The notes under the pieces: model-generated
What the model saw: only the letters and a program-made list of their open reading frames with translations
What the model was told of the DNA's origin: nothing
Databases searched by the model: none
Assembly: GCA_027307235.1 (NCBI GenBank)
Contig: DAHUXH010000012.1
Span: 124,001 to 188,000, forward strand
Source: Vulcanimicrobiota bacterium
GTDB taxonomy: Bacteria > Vulcanimicrobiota > Vulcanimicrobiia > Vulcanimicrobiales > Vulcanimicrobiaceae
Direction: 5' to 3'
DNA length: 64,000 nt
Part shown: positions 48,635 through 57,308 of the stretch, piece after piece
How the letters are laid out: every line of letters starts with the position of its first letter
Position numbering within the stretch: the first letter of the stretch is position 1
Translations under genes and position numbers: made by a program

Positions 48635-49159
48635 TTACGAGGTGGTCTTGTTCAAGCAGAGATGATGAATGGCGTCCACCGCTTGGGAGTCGGCGGGGAC
48701 GCTCAACGGGCGCATGTAGGTGGCCGCGAACGCACCTTGCGGATATTGCACGATGACGATCTCGACGAACTGCTTGGTGTCTTTCACAACGCCGCCCTGG
48801 CCGAAGTCGTAGTTCGTCTTGACCGAGCCGGTCATCGTCACGTCGGTCGCTGCACGGCCGTCACAGATCGAAATCTGCCGAACCTGCATCTCTTGCGGCA
48901 CATCGGTTTGCGAATGCGCGAAATCCTTGGGGTCGAGGTGACTCGCGAACGGAACCTTTGAAAAGGCGATCAGCTCGCCGTGGCGTCTGGGCGAGAAGAA
49001 CACCTGCGTGCCGGCCAGCGACATGAGCGTAGCGGCGGCCGAATTGCTGAGCGGCGTCCACCCGTTCGGGGCCGCGAACGACACCGTGGCTGAGTGACGC
49101 GAGCACGCCGCGAGCATGGCGGCGACGATCAGCCCAGTGAGAGCGGTTCTCCTCATCAT
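48635..49159 (-). CDS. Hypothetical lipoprotein
   Basis: A 174-residue protein. The signal ends in lipobox L-A-A-C (Cys19); the mature domain is small and beta-rich (N-G-W-T-P-L-S, V-F-F-S-P-R-R-H-G-E-L-I). I do not recognise the family. Its start overlaps the transglycosylase stop (ATGA), implying coupled expression. Confidence 0.75.
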   Translation of the reverse strand: MMRRTALTGLIVAAMLAACSRHSATVSFAAPNGWTPLSNSAAATLMSLAGTQVFFSPRRHGELIAFSKVPFASHLDPKDFAHSQTDVPQEMQVRQISICDGRAATDVTMTGSVKTNYDFGQGGVVKDTKQFVEIVIVQYPQGAFAATYMRPLSVPADSQAVDAIHHLCLNKTTS

Positions 49160-49851
49160 GGGCCGTAGTTCGCGCGTGTGGGCCGAGCCCCCCGTGGGGC
49201 GGGCTCGAGCGCGTACATCCTGGTCATACGATCGAAGATGTCGTCAATGTACCCGCGCGTTTCCGTGTACGGCGGAATGCCGCCGTAGCGATCGACCGCA
49301 CCCGGACCGGCATTATAGGCGGCCAGCGCCAGCATCCATGCACTCGGCTTGCGCCCGGCATAGGCGTTCATGTACGACGCCGTCAATCGCGCCGAACCGT
49401 CGATGGCGTCATACGGATCGAACGGATCGATCCCATGCGCCGCGGCGGTGTCCAACTCGAACTGCGCGATGCCGACGGCACCGGCCGACGACAGCGCATC
49501 CGGGTCGAAAGCGGATTCTTGCAGGAGTAGCGCGCCGAAGAACTCAGGCGCGAGACCGTAGCGATGCGCGGCGTCGACCGCGGCGCGTGCCAGCACCATC
49601 GCGTCACCCGGCGCGAGGCGCGGATTGATGCGCAGCGCCTCGCGCGCGAGCGAAATCCCCGCCGACGGCGCCGAGCTTCCATCACGGATCGGGTCCAGGC
49701 CGCGGACGATCTGCGCGGGCGGGCGTTCCTTCCAACTCAAAGCGCGATCGAGCAGCATCGGCATGACCGGCGCTTGCGGGCGAACGCCGGTTGCCCCGAA
49801 GGTCCCCGACCGGCAGGCGCACAAGAGACCGGCTGCACTCACGAGTACCAT
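49156..49851 (-). CDS. Lytic transglycosylase lipoprotein (SLT domain)
   Basis: A 231-residue SLT-domain protein with a short lipobox-like N-terminus (L-L-C-A-C). The domain runs from about 95 to 215, with catalytic Glu112 in L-Q-E-S-A-F-D, G-A-V-G-I-A-Q-F and A-A-Y-N-A-G-P-G. It cleaves peptidoglycan glycan strands. It heads the operon with the lipoprotein, APC permease and egtD, and lies 23 nt from the divergent hydroxylase gene. Confidence 0.9.
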   Translation of the reverse strand: MVLVSAAGLLCACRSGTFGATGVRPQAPVMPMLLDRALSWKERPPAQIVRGLDPIRDGSSAPSAGISLAREALRINPRLAPGDAMVLARAAVDAAHRYGLAPEFFGALLLQESAFDPDALSSAGAVGIAQFELDTAAAHGIDPFDPYDAIDGSARLTASYMNAYAGRKPSAWMLALAAYNAGPGAVDRYGGIPPYTETRGYIDDIFDRMTRMYALEPAPRGARPTRANYGP

Positions 49852-49874
49852 CCCCGTGCGAAGGAAAGAAATCG

Positions 49875-50402
49875 ATGGCAGCAGTTTGGGCAGCGCTGAT
49901 CGTCCTCGTTGTCGGTGATTTTGGATCGACGTTCTTTTATCACGTGCCGCAGCATCTGTGGTTTACCCTGCATTTGCGCACGCACCACGACCGGCGCCGC
50001 TCGTTCTGGGATCATGCCGTGCTCTCGATCGATCCGGCCGTGCTCGCCGACGGCCTGCTCGGCGCGGTACCGTACCTCGTCGTCGCTGCATTGGTGTGGC
50101 AGATATCGTGGCAAGGAGCGCTCATCGGCCTCCTGCTCGGCCAATTCCACGTCTGGTGGCGCCACACGACTGAGATCGGCTACCGCACGCCGGCTGCGCT
50201 CAAAACGCCATTGCGGCTGCTCTGGGTCGTGCTTCCCGAGGACCATGACGGCCACCACCGAAACCCTGACATAGAATTCGGCGACATCTTCCGCTTCTAC
50301 GATGCGCCGGCACGGGCGCTGTTGCGCCTGCTCGAACCGACGAGCCGAAAGGCCAGAAACGCGGCGTCGCGCCGCGTCAAGCGACAGCCGGTTCGTGTCT
50401 AA
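49875..50402 (+). CDS. Fatty acid hydroxylase/sterol desaturase-family membrane protein
   Basis: A 175-residue membrane protein with the diiron histidine clusters of the family: H23-x3-H27, H33-x3-H37-H38, H92, H97 and H124-x2-H127-H128. These enzymes hydroxylate or desaturate lipids using O2. It is shorter than typical members (about 250), so it may be a minimal form. ATG 49875 has AAGGA about 9 nt upstream. A lipid glycosyltransferase gene follows after 20 nt, suggesting a joint lipid-modification role. Confidence 0.8.
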   Translation: MAAVWAALIVLVVGDFGSTFFYHVPQHLWFTLHLRTHHDRRRSFWDHAVLSIDPAVLADGLLGAVPYLVVAALVWQISWQGALIGLLLGQFHVWWRHTTEIGYRTPAALKTPLRLLWVVLPEDHDGHHRNPDIEFGDIFRFYDAPARALLRLLEPTSRKARNAASRRVKRQPVRV

Positions 50403-50422
50403 CCATCGCAGGCGGGGTACGG

Positions 50423-51616
50423 ATGACCAAACGGGCTCTCTTTCTCATCTCTGATACGGGCGGCGGACACCGCAGCGCCGCCAATGCCATCACGGCCGCG
50501 CTCGGCGAAGTCGCTGAACCCCGCTTCGAGCATCGCATTGACGACGTTGCCGCACACTGCTCGTTTCCGCTCACGCAACTGGGCTTGGGCTACTCGATGG
50601 CCCTGCGCTACGCGCCGCCGGTCTACGGTGCGCTGTACTACGCCACCAACGGACGCCGCCGCTACCGCGCGCTGGTTCGCTTCTGCGAACCGCTCTATCG
50701 CGAACGCCTGCGCGACTTGTTTCTCGAGTACAACCCCGACGTGATCGTTTCCGTGCATCCGCTGCTCAATCACGCGGCACTGCGGGCGCGCGCCGATGCC
50801 CGCATGTGGGCGGTTCCCATCGTCACCGTCATCACCGACCTCGGCAAAGTGCACGAGTCGTGGCTGACGCCCGAAGCCGATTCGGTCGTCGTGCCCGCGC
50901 GTGAAGTCTATCAACGCGCGCTCTCGCGCGGCGTCTCCCCGTCGCGCCTACGTCTGCTCGGTCATCCGATCCATCCGCGCTTCGACGACGTCGTCGGAAC
51001 CAAGGCAGAGCTGCGCGAGCGGCTGGATATTCCGCAAGACGCGCTCATCACGCTGTTGATGGCTGGCGGTGAAGGCGGCGGCAAACTCTTGCCGACCGCG
51101 ATCGCTCTAGCCAAGGCGCGCTTGCCGATGCACCTCGTGGTCGTGTGCGGACGCAACGAACCGCTGCGAGAAAAACTCGCCGAGATGTCGGCGCACCTGC
51201 CGACGCCGATGACCGTGCTCGGCTTCACCGAGAAGATTCCCGAACTCTACCGCGCCGCCGACCTGCTGGTCACCAAAGCCGGACCCGGCGCGCTCGCCGA
51301 AGCCAACGCCGCGCAGTTGCCGGTCGTCGTCTATGACTACGTGCCCGGACAAGAGCGCGGCAACGTCGATTTCGTGCGCACCAACGCGATCGGTGAGGTC
51401 GCTTTGAACAGCGCCGGGCAAGTTGTGGCCGCCGTCGAGCGCATGATCCGTAACCCGGCACGCCTGAGCGCGATGCGCGAGCGTCAAGAAGCGATCGCGC
51501 CGCGCCGCAGTTCACGCCGGATCGCCGCGCTCATCGCCCAAATCGCCACCGAAGGCACGATCCCCCCGCAAGAAGACTTAGCTCCCGCCCCCCTACGCGA
51601 AGCCGCCGGCGTCTAA
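50423..51616 (+). CDS. Diacylglycerol glycosyltransferase-like (MGDG synthase/UgtP family)
   Basis: A 397-residue GT28-type enzyme. The MGDG-synthase N-terminal domain opens F-L-I-S-D-T-G-G-G-H-R-S-A-A (7-20). The C-terminal UDP-sugar half has M-A-G-G-E-G-G-G-K, L-G-F-T-E-K-I-P-E-L and K-A-G-P-G-A-L-A-E-A. It probably transfers glucose or galactose to diacylglycerol on the inner membrane face. The lipid acceptor is inferred. Copy B of the palindromic repeat begins 17 nt after the stop. Confidence 0.88.
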   Translation: MTKRALFLISDTGGGHRSAANAITAALGEVAEPRFEHRIDDVAAHCSFPLTQLGLGYSMALRYAPPVYGALYYATNGRRRYRALVRFCEPLYRERLRDLFLEYNPDVIVSVHPLLNHAALRARADARMWAVPIVTVITDLGKVHESWLTPEADSVVVPAREVYQRALSRGVSPSRLRLLGHPIHPRFDDVVGTKAELRERLDIPQDALITLLMAGGEGGGKLLPTAIALAKARLPMHLVVVCGRNEPLREKLAEMSAHLPTPMTVLGFTEKIPELYRAADLLVTKAGPGALAEANAAQLPVVVYDYVPGQERGNVDFVRTNAIGEVALNSAGQVVAAVERMIRNPARLSAMRERQEAIAPRRSSRRIAALIAQIATEGTIPPQEDLAPAPLREAAGV

Positions 51617-51633
51617 TCTCGTCACGATTCTTC

Positions 51634-51735
51634 GGGAAGCTCTGATTTTCGTCAGGCCGAGGCGCGAAGAGGCGAAGTGTACTACGGTACACGAGCCTCT
51701 CCGCAACGAAGGCCTGGCGGAAATCAGAGCTTCCC
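51634..51735. repeat. 102-bp imperfect palindromic repeat, copy B (inverted)
   Basis: The reverse complement of this segment aligns along its whole length with copy A at 16053-16150, sharing AAGCTCTGATTT, CAGGCC, GTTGCGGAGAGGC, GTGTAC and the other arm. Its outer ends form a perfect GGGAAGCTCTGATTT inverted repeat. It lies between the convergent glycosyltransferase and glucokinase genes and supplies the glucokinase stop codon. Confidence 0.9.
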
Positions 51736-52659
51736 GTGAAAAACCATGGTGGCGGCGCCGACTTGTCCGGCGTCGTTTCCTAGGGTGGCGCAGAGGAGGC
51801 GAGTGGTGCCTTTGGGGACCATCGTCGTCAGTTCGTCGACGCGTGCGCGGACGGAGTCGAGCAGAAAATCGCCGGCGCTGGATACCCCGCCGCCGAGCGC
51901 GATCACGTCGGGATTCACGCACGCGATCACGTTGGCGAGACCGGTCGCCAGATCCGCGCAAAAGTTCTTCCACGCGGCGAGCGCGTGAAGATCGCCGGTT
52001 TGCGCCGCCTTACGAATCTTCTTTGACCCGATGTCGCTCTTGTCGAGCAAGCGGCTGCGTGGAAACGAGTGCGCGATCGCCAGCGCATGACGGATGAGTC
52101 CAGTGCCCGACGCTTGCGCTTCGAAGCATCCGATTTTCCCGCACCCGCAGACAAAGCCGTCGGTTGCGCGAATTTGATGGTGCCCGAATTCACCGGCGCC
52201 CCAACGATTGCCGAGGATCAGTTTGCCGTCGGCCACGATGCCGCCCCCGATGCCGGTTCCCAGCGTCAGCATCACGAAGTCGCGCGACTCGCGCCCGGTG
52301 CCGAAGGTGTACTCGCCCAGCGTCGCGCAGCGTGCGTCGTTGGCGATGAAGACCGGCTGCTTGAAGCGCGCGCGCAACCGCTCGCCGAGCGGCGCGCCGG
52401 TCCAGCCGAAATTCGGCGAGTAGAGGACCGTGCCGCTGGCCGCATCGATGTTTCCCGGTGAGCCGATCCCGACGCCGACGACGTCGCTGCCGGCCGCATA
52501 GACCGCTTTTTCAATGACGTCCACGACGAGGTCGATCACCGCATCGAACGAGCGGTTCTCGATGTCGTGCTCGTGTTGAGAATGAATGACGCCGTCGTCG
52601 GTGACGACGGCCGCGGTGACGTGCGACCCGCCAAGATCGACACCGATAGCTGTTTTCAC
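51724..52659 (-). CDS. ROK-family glucokinase
   Basis: A 311-residue ROK kinase. The ATP motif is V-D-L-G-G-S-H (7-13), the catalytic Asp108 is in A-N-D-A-R, G-T-G-I-G-G-G binds phosphate, and the ROK zinc cluster is G-H-H (159-161) with Cys171, Cys173 and Cys178. It phosphorylates glucose or a related sugar with ATP. GTG 52659 lies inside a palindrome; AGG 4-5 nt upstream is the only ribosome-site candidate. The last three codons and the TGA come from repeat copy B. Confidence 0.92.
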   Translation of the reverse strand: MKTAIGVDLGGSHVTAAVVTDDGVIHSQHEHDIENRSFDAVIDLVVDVIEKAVYAAGSDVVGVGIGSPGNIDAASGTVLYSPNFGWTGAPLGERLRARFKQPVFIANDARCATLGEYTFGTGRESRDFVMLTLGTGIGGGIVADGKLILGNRWGAGEFGHHQIRATDGFVCGCGKIGCFEAQASGTGLIRHALAIAHSFPRSRLLDKSDIGSKKIRKAAQTGDLHALAAWKNFCADLATGLANVIACVNPDVIALGGGVSSAGDFLLDSVRARVDELTTMVPKGTTRLLCATLGNDAGQVGAATMVFHGKL

Positions 52660-52673
52660 GAACCTGGGGTTCG
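52659..52673. promoter_or_regulatory. Perfect palindrome between divergent ROK and Cys-cluster genes
   Basis: CGAACC-TGG-GGTTCG overlaps the first base of the ROK GTG codon. On the plus strand it lies between TTTTCA and TATGTT, a weak -35/-10 pair with about 17 nt spacing. It could be an operator for both genes or an RNA hairpin masking ROK initiation. Confidence 0.5.
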
Positions 52674-52683
52674 GTATGTTATC

Positions 52684-53376
52684 ATGGACGTCATGCAAAC
52701 GATCGACCTCATCGCCCTTCGCGACTACTCGCGGGAGACCGGTCAGCCGACCCATCCCGAACTGCTCGACACGGTGCCGTTGGAGCACGTGAAAGAGATC
52801 GAGATCGACGAAGAACACGTCACGATCACGTACAACCAAACGACGACGCACTACTACAACACCAATGAGATTACCGAACGCGAATGGGTGTACAAGTACA
52901 ACGACGACGCGGAGATGGTCAAGGCGATCGCGCGCGTGATTGATCTCGCGCGCAAAAAGTTGAAAGACATGCCCGAGAACGTGGCGTGTCCGCCGGGATG
53001 CGCCGAATGTTGCAGCGGATATGAACCGTTCGTCAGCAAGCGCGACGTGCAGCGCATCGCCGATCACCTCGGCATGACGTTTGACGACGTGATGCACGAA
53101 TACATCGTCGAGCGCAAGTCCGCTGACGGTTATCATCTCGGCTGGGTGCGGAAAGTTACCGAAGACGTCGAGGACAAGTGCGTCTTCCTCATGGGATCGC
53201 GCAGCGGTCGCTATTATTGCGGTATCTACGAAGCACGCCCGCAAGATTGCCGCGACTTCACGCCGATCGGCTGTGACGACGTCGATCGCTCGCTGTCGCG
53301 CACGTCCAAGTTCGCACCGGGAGCACCGTTCGCGCCCAAGCGACGCGGCGTGCGCAAACGCCGCTCGTCCTCGTGA
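52684..53376 (+). CDS. YkgJ-type cysteine-cluster protein
   Basis: A 230-residue soluble protein of the Cys-cluster (CxxxCxxCC) family, thought to bind zinc or iron-sulfur. Cysteines are at 102, 106, 109 and 110 (C-P-P-G-C-A-E-C-C), then 166, 179, 189 and 197 (Y-Y-C-G-I-Y, D-C-R-D-F). The N-terminal 95 residues are unlike short YkgJ proteins, and the C-terminus is strongly basic. ATG 52684 or 52693 may be used. The next gene overlaps by GTGA. Confidence 0.85.
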   Translation: MDVMQTIDLIALRDYSRETGQPTHPELLDTVPLEHVKEIEIDEEHVTITYNQTTTHYYNTNEITEREWVYKYNDDAEMVKAIARVIDLARKKLKDMPENVACPPGCAECCSGYEPFVSKRDVQRIADHLGMTFDDVMHEYIVERKSADGYHLGWVRKVTEDVEDKCVFLMGSRSGRYYCGIYEARPQDCRDFTPIGCDDVDRSLSRTSKFAPGAPFAPKRRGVRKRRSSS

Positions 53377-54305
53377 GCTTTCAGGCACGCGCGGCGCGCG
53401 CGCTCTTGCGCGTGACGACGCGACTGCCGCTCTCACGCGCGCTCGGCACGCCGCGCGTCGTCGCCGCCACACGGTCGGCATTCAACCGCGGAGGCCTGAC
53501 GTTCGGCCGCGCCTCGCGACGCGTGCGCATCGAGTCGATCGACGTCGACGGGATGCGCGGCGAGTGGACAATTCCGCGCGCACGACCCACCCAGCGCGTC
53601 ATCTATTATCTGCACGGCGGCGGCTTCGTGGCATGCGCGGTGGCGACATATCGCACGCTCACGAGCGCCCTTGCCCTGCACGCGAATGCGAGCGTCTGCG
53701 CCGTCGACTACCGGCTCGCGCCCGAACACCCATTCCCGGCGGCGCACGACGACGCGTTGCGCGGTTACCGGTGGCTGCTCGCCCAGGGAATCGCGCCCGA
53801 ACAGATCGTGATCGCGGGTGATTCGGCGGGTGGAAATCTCGCGCTCGCCACCGCTATCGCGGCGCGCGATCGCGGTGAACCGTTGCCCGCGGCGCTCGTG
53901 CTGTTCTCACCGTGGACCGATCTGGCGGGCACGGGCGCGTCGGCGCGAGAGAACGCCGCCACCGACGATCTGATCGTGGACGACGGCTCGCACGCCGTCG
54001 CACGTGCCTACGCCGGCGATCGCGACCTCGACGATCCGGCGATCTCGCCGCTGTACGCCGATCTCGACGGCCTTGCGCCCATGCTCGTGCATGCCAGCTC
54101 CATCGAGATACTGCGCGACGATGCGATTCGTCTGGTCGAACGCGTGCGCGAGCGCGGCGGCGACGCCCGCATCCGGCTGTGGGACGGCGTACCGCACGTC
54201 TGGCAGCTCTTCGCATCGTTGCCCGAGTCGCGCGCATCGTTCGAAGAGGCCGGCCGATTCGTCACCGCCTGTTGCGATAGAGGACCCGTCAGCGTCAGTG
54301 CGTAG
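53373..54305 (+). CDS. Alpha/beta hydrolase, hormone-sensitive-lipase (acetyl esterase) family
   Basis: A 310-residue esterase. The oxyanion motif H-G-G-G-F is at 81-85, the nucleophile Ser151 in G-D-S-A-G-G, and the acid/base pair is Asp250 and His275. This is HSL family IV, acting on short acyl esters. GTG 53373 overlaps the upstream stop (GTGA), so it is coupled to the Cys-cluster gene. It ends 33 nt before the third BNR gene. Confidence 0.93.
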   Translation: MSFQARAARALLRVTTRLPLSRALGTPRVVAATRSAFNRGGLTFGRASRRVRIESIDVDGMRGEWTIPRARPTQRVIYYLHGGGFVACAVATYRTLTSALALHANASVCAVDYRLAPEHPFPAAHDDALRGYRWLLAQGIAPEQIVIAGDSAGGNLALATAIAARDRGEPLPAALVLFSPWTDLAGTGASARENAATDDLIVDDGSHAVARAYAGDRDLDDPAISPLYADLDGLAPMLVHASSIEILRDDAIRLVERVRERGGDARIRLWDGVPHVWQLFASLPESRASFEEAGRFVTACCDRGPVSVSA

Positions 54306-54308
54306 CTA

Positions 54309-54330
54309 GACCTCCAATTGAAGTGGAGGT
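54309..54330 (+). promoter_or_regulatory. Hairpin enclosing the ribosome site of the third BNR gene
   Basis: ACCTCCA-ATTGAAG-TGGAGGT forms a 7-bp perfect stem whose 3' arm contains the GGAGG (54325-54329) of the gene starting at ATG 54339. Folding would hide the ribosome site, so translation may depend on an upstream ribosome or on a factor that opens the stem. Confidence 0.5.
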
Positions 54331-54338
54331 CTCTGTTC

Positions 54339-57305
54339 ATGCGTTCTTTTCCGCTACGCACGGCGGCCGTTGTGCTCGCTGCCGCGTTACTGTCCCAGGG
54401 TGCGCTGCAGCCGCCGGCGGCTGCGCGTTCTACCATCGATCCGACCTCGGCGCTGCAGTGGCGCTATATCGGCCCCGCGCGCGGCGGCCGTACGGTCGCG
54501 GTCGCAGGCGTCCCGTCGCAGCCGAATCTGTACTACATCGCGGCCGTCAACGGCGGCATCTGGAAGAGCGACGACTACGGGCGCACCTGGGTGCCGGTCT
54601 TCGACGGACAGCCGACGCAGTCGATCGGCGCGCTTGCGGTCGCTCCAAGCGACCCGAACGTGATCTACGCCGGTAGCGGAGAAGGTTTGCGCCGTCCTGA
54701 CCTCGCGGTCGGCGACGGTATGTACAAATCCACCGACGCGGGCAAGACCTGGACGCACCTCGGTTTGCGCGACGGGCAACAGATCAACGGCATCGCCGTC
54801 GATCCGCGCGACCCCAATCGCCTGTTCGTCGCCGTCGTCGGACATCCGTACGGACCCAATCCCGAGCGCGGTTTGTATCGCTCAACCGACGGCGGCGCGA
54901 GTTTCCAGCGCGTGCTCGGCAACGACTCCGACACCGGGGCGGTCGCCGTCGAGATCGATCCGAACGCGCCCGACACCGTGTACGCGGCACTGTGGCTCTC
55001 GCGCCGTCCGCCGTGGACCACCGGCGATCCGCTGCAGATTTGGAAGGGCGCGCTCTACAAATCGACCGATGGCGGCTCAACCTGGAGCAAAGTCATCACC
55101 GGGATGCCGGCACGCATCGGCCGCATCGGTTTCGACATCGCGCGCAGCGATTCGTCGCGGCTCTACGCCGTGGTCGATTCACCCGACGGCTGCGGCATCT
55201 ATCGTTCGAACGACGCCGCCGCAACCTGGACGCGCACGAACACGGAAGGTCGCGTCTGCGGTCGCGGTTCCGACTTCGCGGGCATCACCGCCGATCCGGT
55301 CGACGAAAACGAGGTTTACGTCGCGAACACCTCGACGTACCGTTCGACCAACGGCGGTTCCACATTTGTCGCGATCAAAGGCGCACCCGGCGGCGACGAC
55401 TATCACACCGTCTGGATCAATCCGCTCAATCACAATCTGATCTTCCTCGGCAGCGATCAAGGCGCGACGCTCTCGGTCAACGACGGGCGCACGTGGAGTT
55501 CGTGGTACAACCAACCAACGGCGCAGATGTATCACGTCACGGCCGATAACCGGTTTCCGTATTGGGTGTGTAGCGGCCAGCAAGAGAGCGGCACGGCTTG
55601 CGTGCGCACGCGCGGCGACATGGGTGAGATCACCATGCGAGAATGGCATCCGGTCGGCGGAGAAGAGTACGGATACGTCGCACCCGACCCGTTGCATCCC
55701 GGTATCTTCTTCGCCGGAAAGGCGTCGCGCTTCGACGAACGCACGAGCCAATTCCAAGACGTTTCGCCGGTCATCGGCCGCAACGCCGACTATCGTTTCG
55801 ACCGCACCGCGCCGTTGATCTTCAATCCGGTCGATCCGCACATTCTGTATTTGGGATCGAGCGTCGTCTTCGCAACCCGCGACGGCGGCATGCACTGGAA
55901 GGTGATAAGCCCGGATCTCACGCGCCCGAACCCGGGCACGCCGTCGAAGCTCGGCGCCTTCGCGAACCAAGATCCGCGCAAGGGACAGCATCGCGGCGTC
56001 GTCTACGCGCTCAGTCCGTCGTACGTGGACAAAGACACCATCTGGGCCGGAACCGACGACGGTTTGGTGTGGGTGACGCACGATCAGGGAGCGCACTGGA
56101 AAAACGTCTCGCCGCAATTGACCGCATGGAGCAAGGTCGCGCAGATCGACTCCTCGCACTTCGACAATCACTCAGCATACGTCGCGGTCAATCGTTTCCG
56201 CCTCGACGACCTGCATCCGTACATCTACCGCACGCACGACGACGGCAAAACCTGGACGCCGATCGTCAACGGCCTGCCGAATGCACCGGTCAACGCGGTG
56301 CGCGAAGACCCGGTTCGCCGCGGATTGCTCTACGCATCGACCGAAACCGGCGTCGACGTGTCGTTCGACGACGGTGATCACTGGCAGTCGCTCACACGCA
56401 ACTTGCCGCCCACCTCGGTGCGCGACATCATCGTGCATGGCGACGATCTCGCCGTCGGCACGCACGGCCGCGGCTTCTGGATCCTCGACGACGTTGAACC
56501 GTTGCGCGAATACGCAAGCGCGATCGGCACGCAGGCCCTGCACCTCTTCGCGCCGGCCAGCGCGTACCGCGTGCGGCGTTCACTCGGCAACGACACGCCG
56601 TTGCCGCCCGAGGAGCCGATGGGACAGAACCCGCCTGACGGAGCGATCTTCGACTACTCTCTCGCTCGCGACGTCACGCATGTCTCGATCACGATCAGCG
56701 ACATGGCGGGCCGCATGATTCGCCGCTTCCAAAGCGACGATCCGGCGCAAGCGGAAATTCCGGGTCTCGACAAACCAACCTACTGGGAACGCGTGCCGAG
56801 CAACCCGCAAACGTCGGCGGGAATGCATCGTTTTGTGTGGGATCTGCACGGCACCACACCGCGCACGATGAACGTCGATCTGTCGTTCGGCGCCGTTCCG
56901 CATGACACGCCGCATGAACCGCTCGGCACATACGTGCCGCCCGGACGCTATACCGTGCGCGTCGTGGCCGACGGTGCCGCGCAGACGCGTACGTTCACGG
57001 TTCGCCCCGACCCTCGCGTGAATGCAAGCGTGGGAACCCTCCGCGGCGTCGCCGCCATCTCCGACCATCTGGTCGATTTGCTCGACCGCACGTTTGCGGC
57101 AGCCGCGCGCGCGCACGCGCGGAACAACGACACGGTCGCTTCAGGCTTCGCGCGGCTCAACGGTCAACTGCAAGCGATCTACGCCGTGATCGAGGGCGTC
57201 GACGCCCAGCCGACTGCCACCGCGCTCGCCGCGTATGAACGCCTGCGCAGGGAAGCGGAGACTGCCCTTGCGAACGGTAAACCCTCGCATTCATCTGGAG
57301 GATAA
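54339..57305 (+). CDS. Sortilin/VPS10-like BNR beta-propeller protein
   Basis: A 988-residue secreted protein; the signal peptide ends near A-A-A-R-S (residue 31). Asp-box repeats occur throughout (S-D-D-Y-G-R-T-W, S-T-D-A-G-K-T-W, T-R-D-G-G-M-H-W, T-H-D-D-G-K-T-W, S-F-D-D-G-D-H-W). The C-terminal region has the same helical tail as the 4658-7762 paralog. ATG 54339 has GGAGG 9 nt upstream; the TTG at 54318 is rejected because it precedes the ribosome site. Confidence 0.9.
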   Translation: MRSFPLRTAAVVLAAALLSQGALQPPAAARSTIDPTSALQWRYIGPARGGRTVAVAGVPSQPNLYYIAAVNGGIWKSDDYGRTWVPVFDGQPTQSIGALAVAPSDPNVIYAGSGEGLRRPDLAVGDGMYKSTDAGKTWTHLGLRDGQQINGIAVDPRDPNRLFVAVVGHPYGPNPERGLYRSTDGGASFQRVLGNDSDTGAVAVEIDPNAPDTVYAALWLSRRPPWTTGDPLQIWKGALYKSTDGGSTWSKVITGMPARIGRIGFDIARSDSSRLYAVVDSPDGCGIYRSNDAAATWTRTNTEGRVCGRGSDFAGITADPVDENEVYVANTSTYRSTNGGSTFVAIKGAPGGDDYHTVWINPLNHNLIFLGSDQGATLSVNDGRTWSSWYNQPTAQMYHVTADNRFPYWVCSGQQESGTACVRTRGDMGEITMREWHPVGGEEYGYVAPDPLHPGIFFAGKASRFDERTSQFQDVSPVIGRNADYRFDRTAPLIFNPVDPHILYLGSSVVFATRDGGMHWKVISPDLTRPNPGTPSKLGAFANQDPRKGQHRGVVYALSPSYVDKDTIWAGTDDGLVWVTHDQGAHWKNVSPQLTAWSKVAQIDSSHFDNHSAYVAVNRFRLDDLHPYIYRTHDDGKTWTPIVNGLPNAPVNAVREDPVRRGLLYASTETGVDVSFDDGDHWQSLTRNLPPTSVRDIIVHGDDLAVGTHGRGFWILDDVEPLREYASAIGTQALHLFAPASAYRVRRSLGNDTPLPPEEPMGQNPPDGAIFDYSLARDVTHVSITISDMAGRMIRRFQSDDPAQAEIPGLDKPTYWERVPSNPQTSAGMHRFVWDLHGTTPRTMNVDLSFGAVPHDTPHEPLGTYVPPGRYTVRVVADGAAQTRTFTVRPDPRVNASVGTLRGVAAISDHLVDLLDRTFAAAARAHARNNDTVASGFARLNGQLQAIYAVIEGVDAQPTATALAAYERLRREAETALANGKPSHSSGG

Positions 57306-57308
57306 CTG

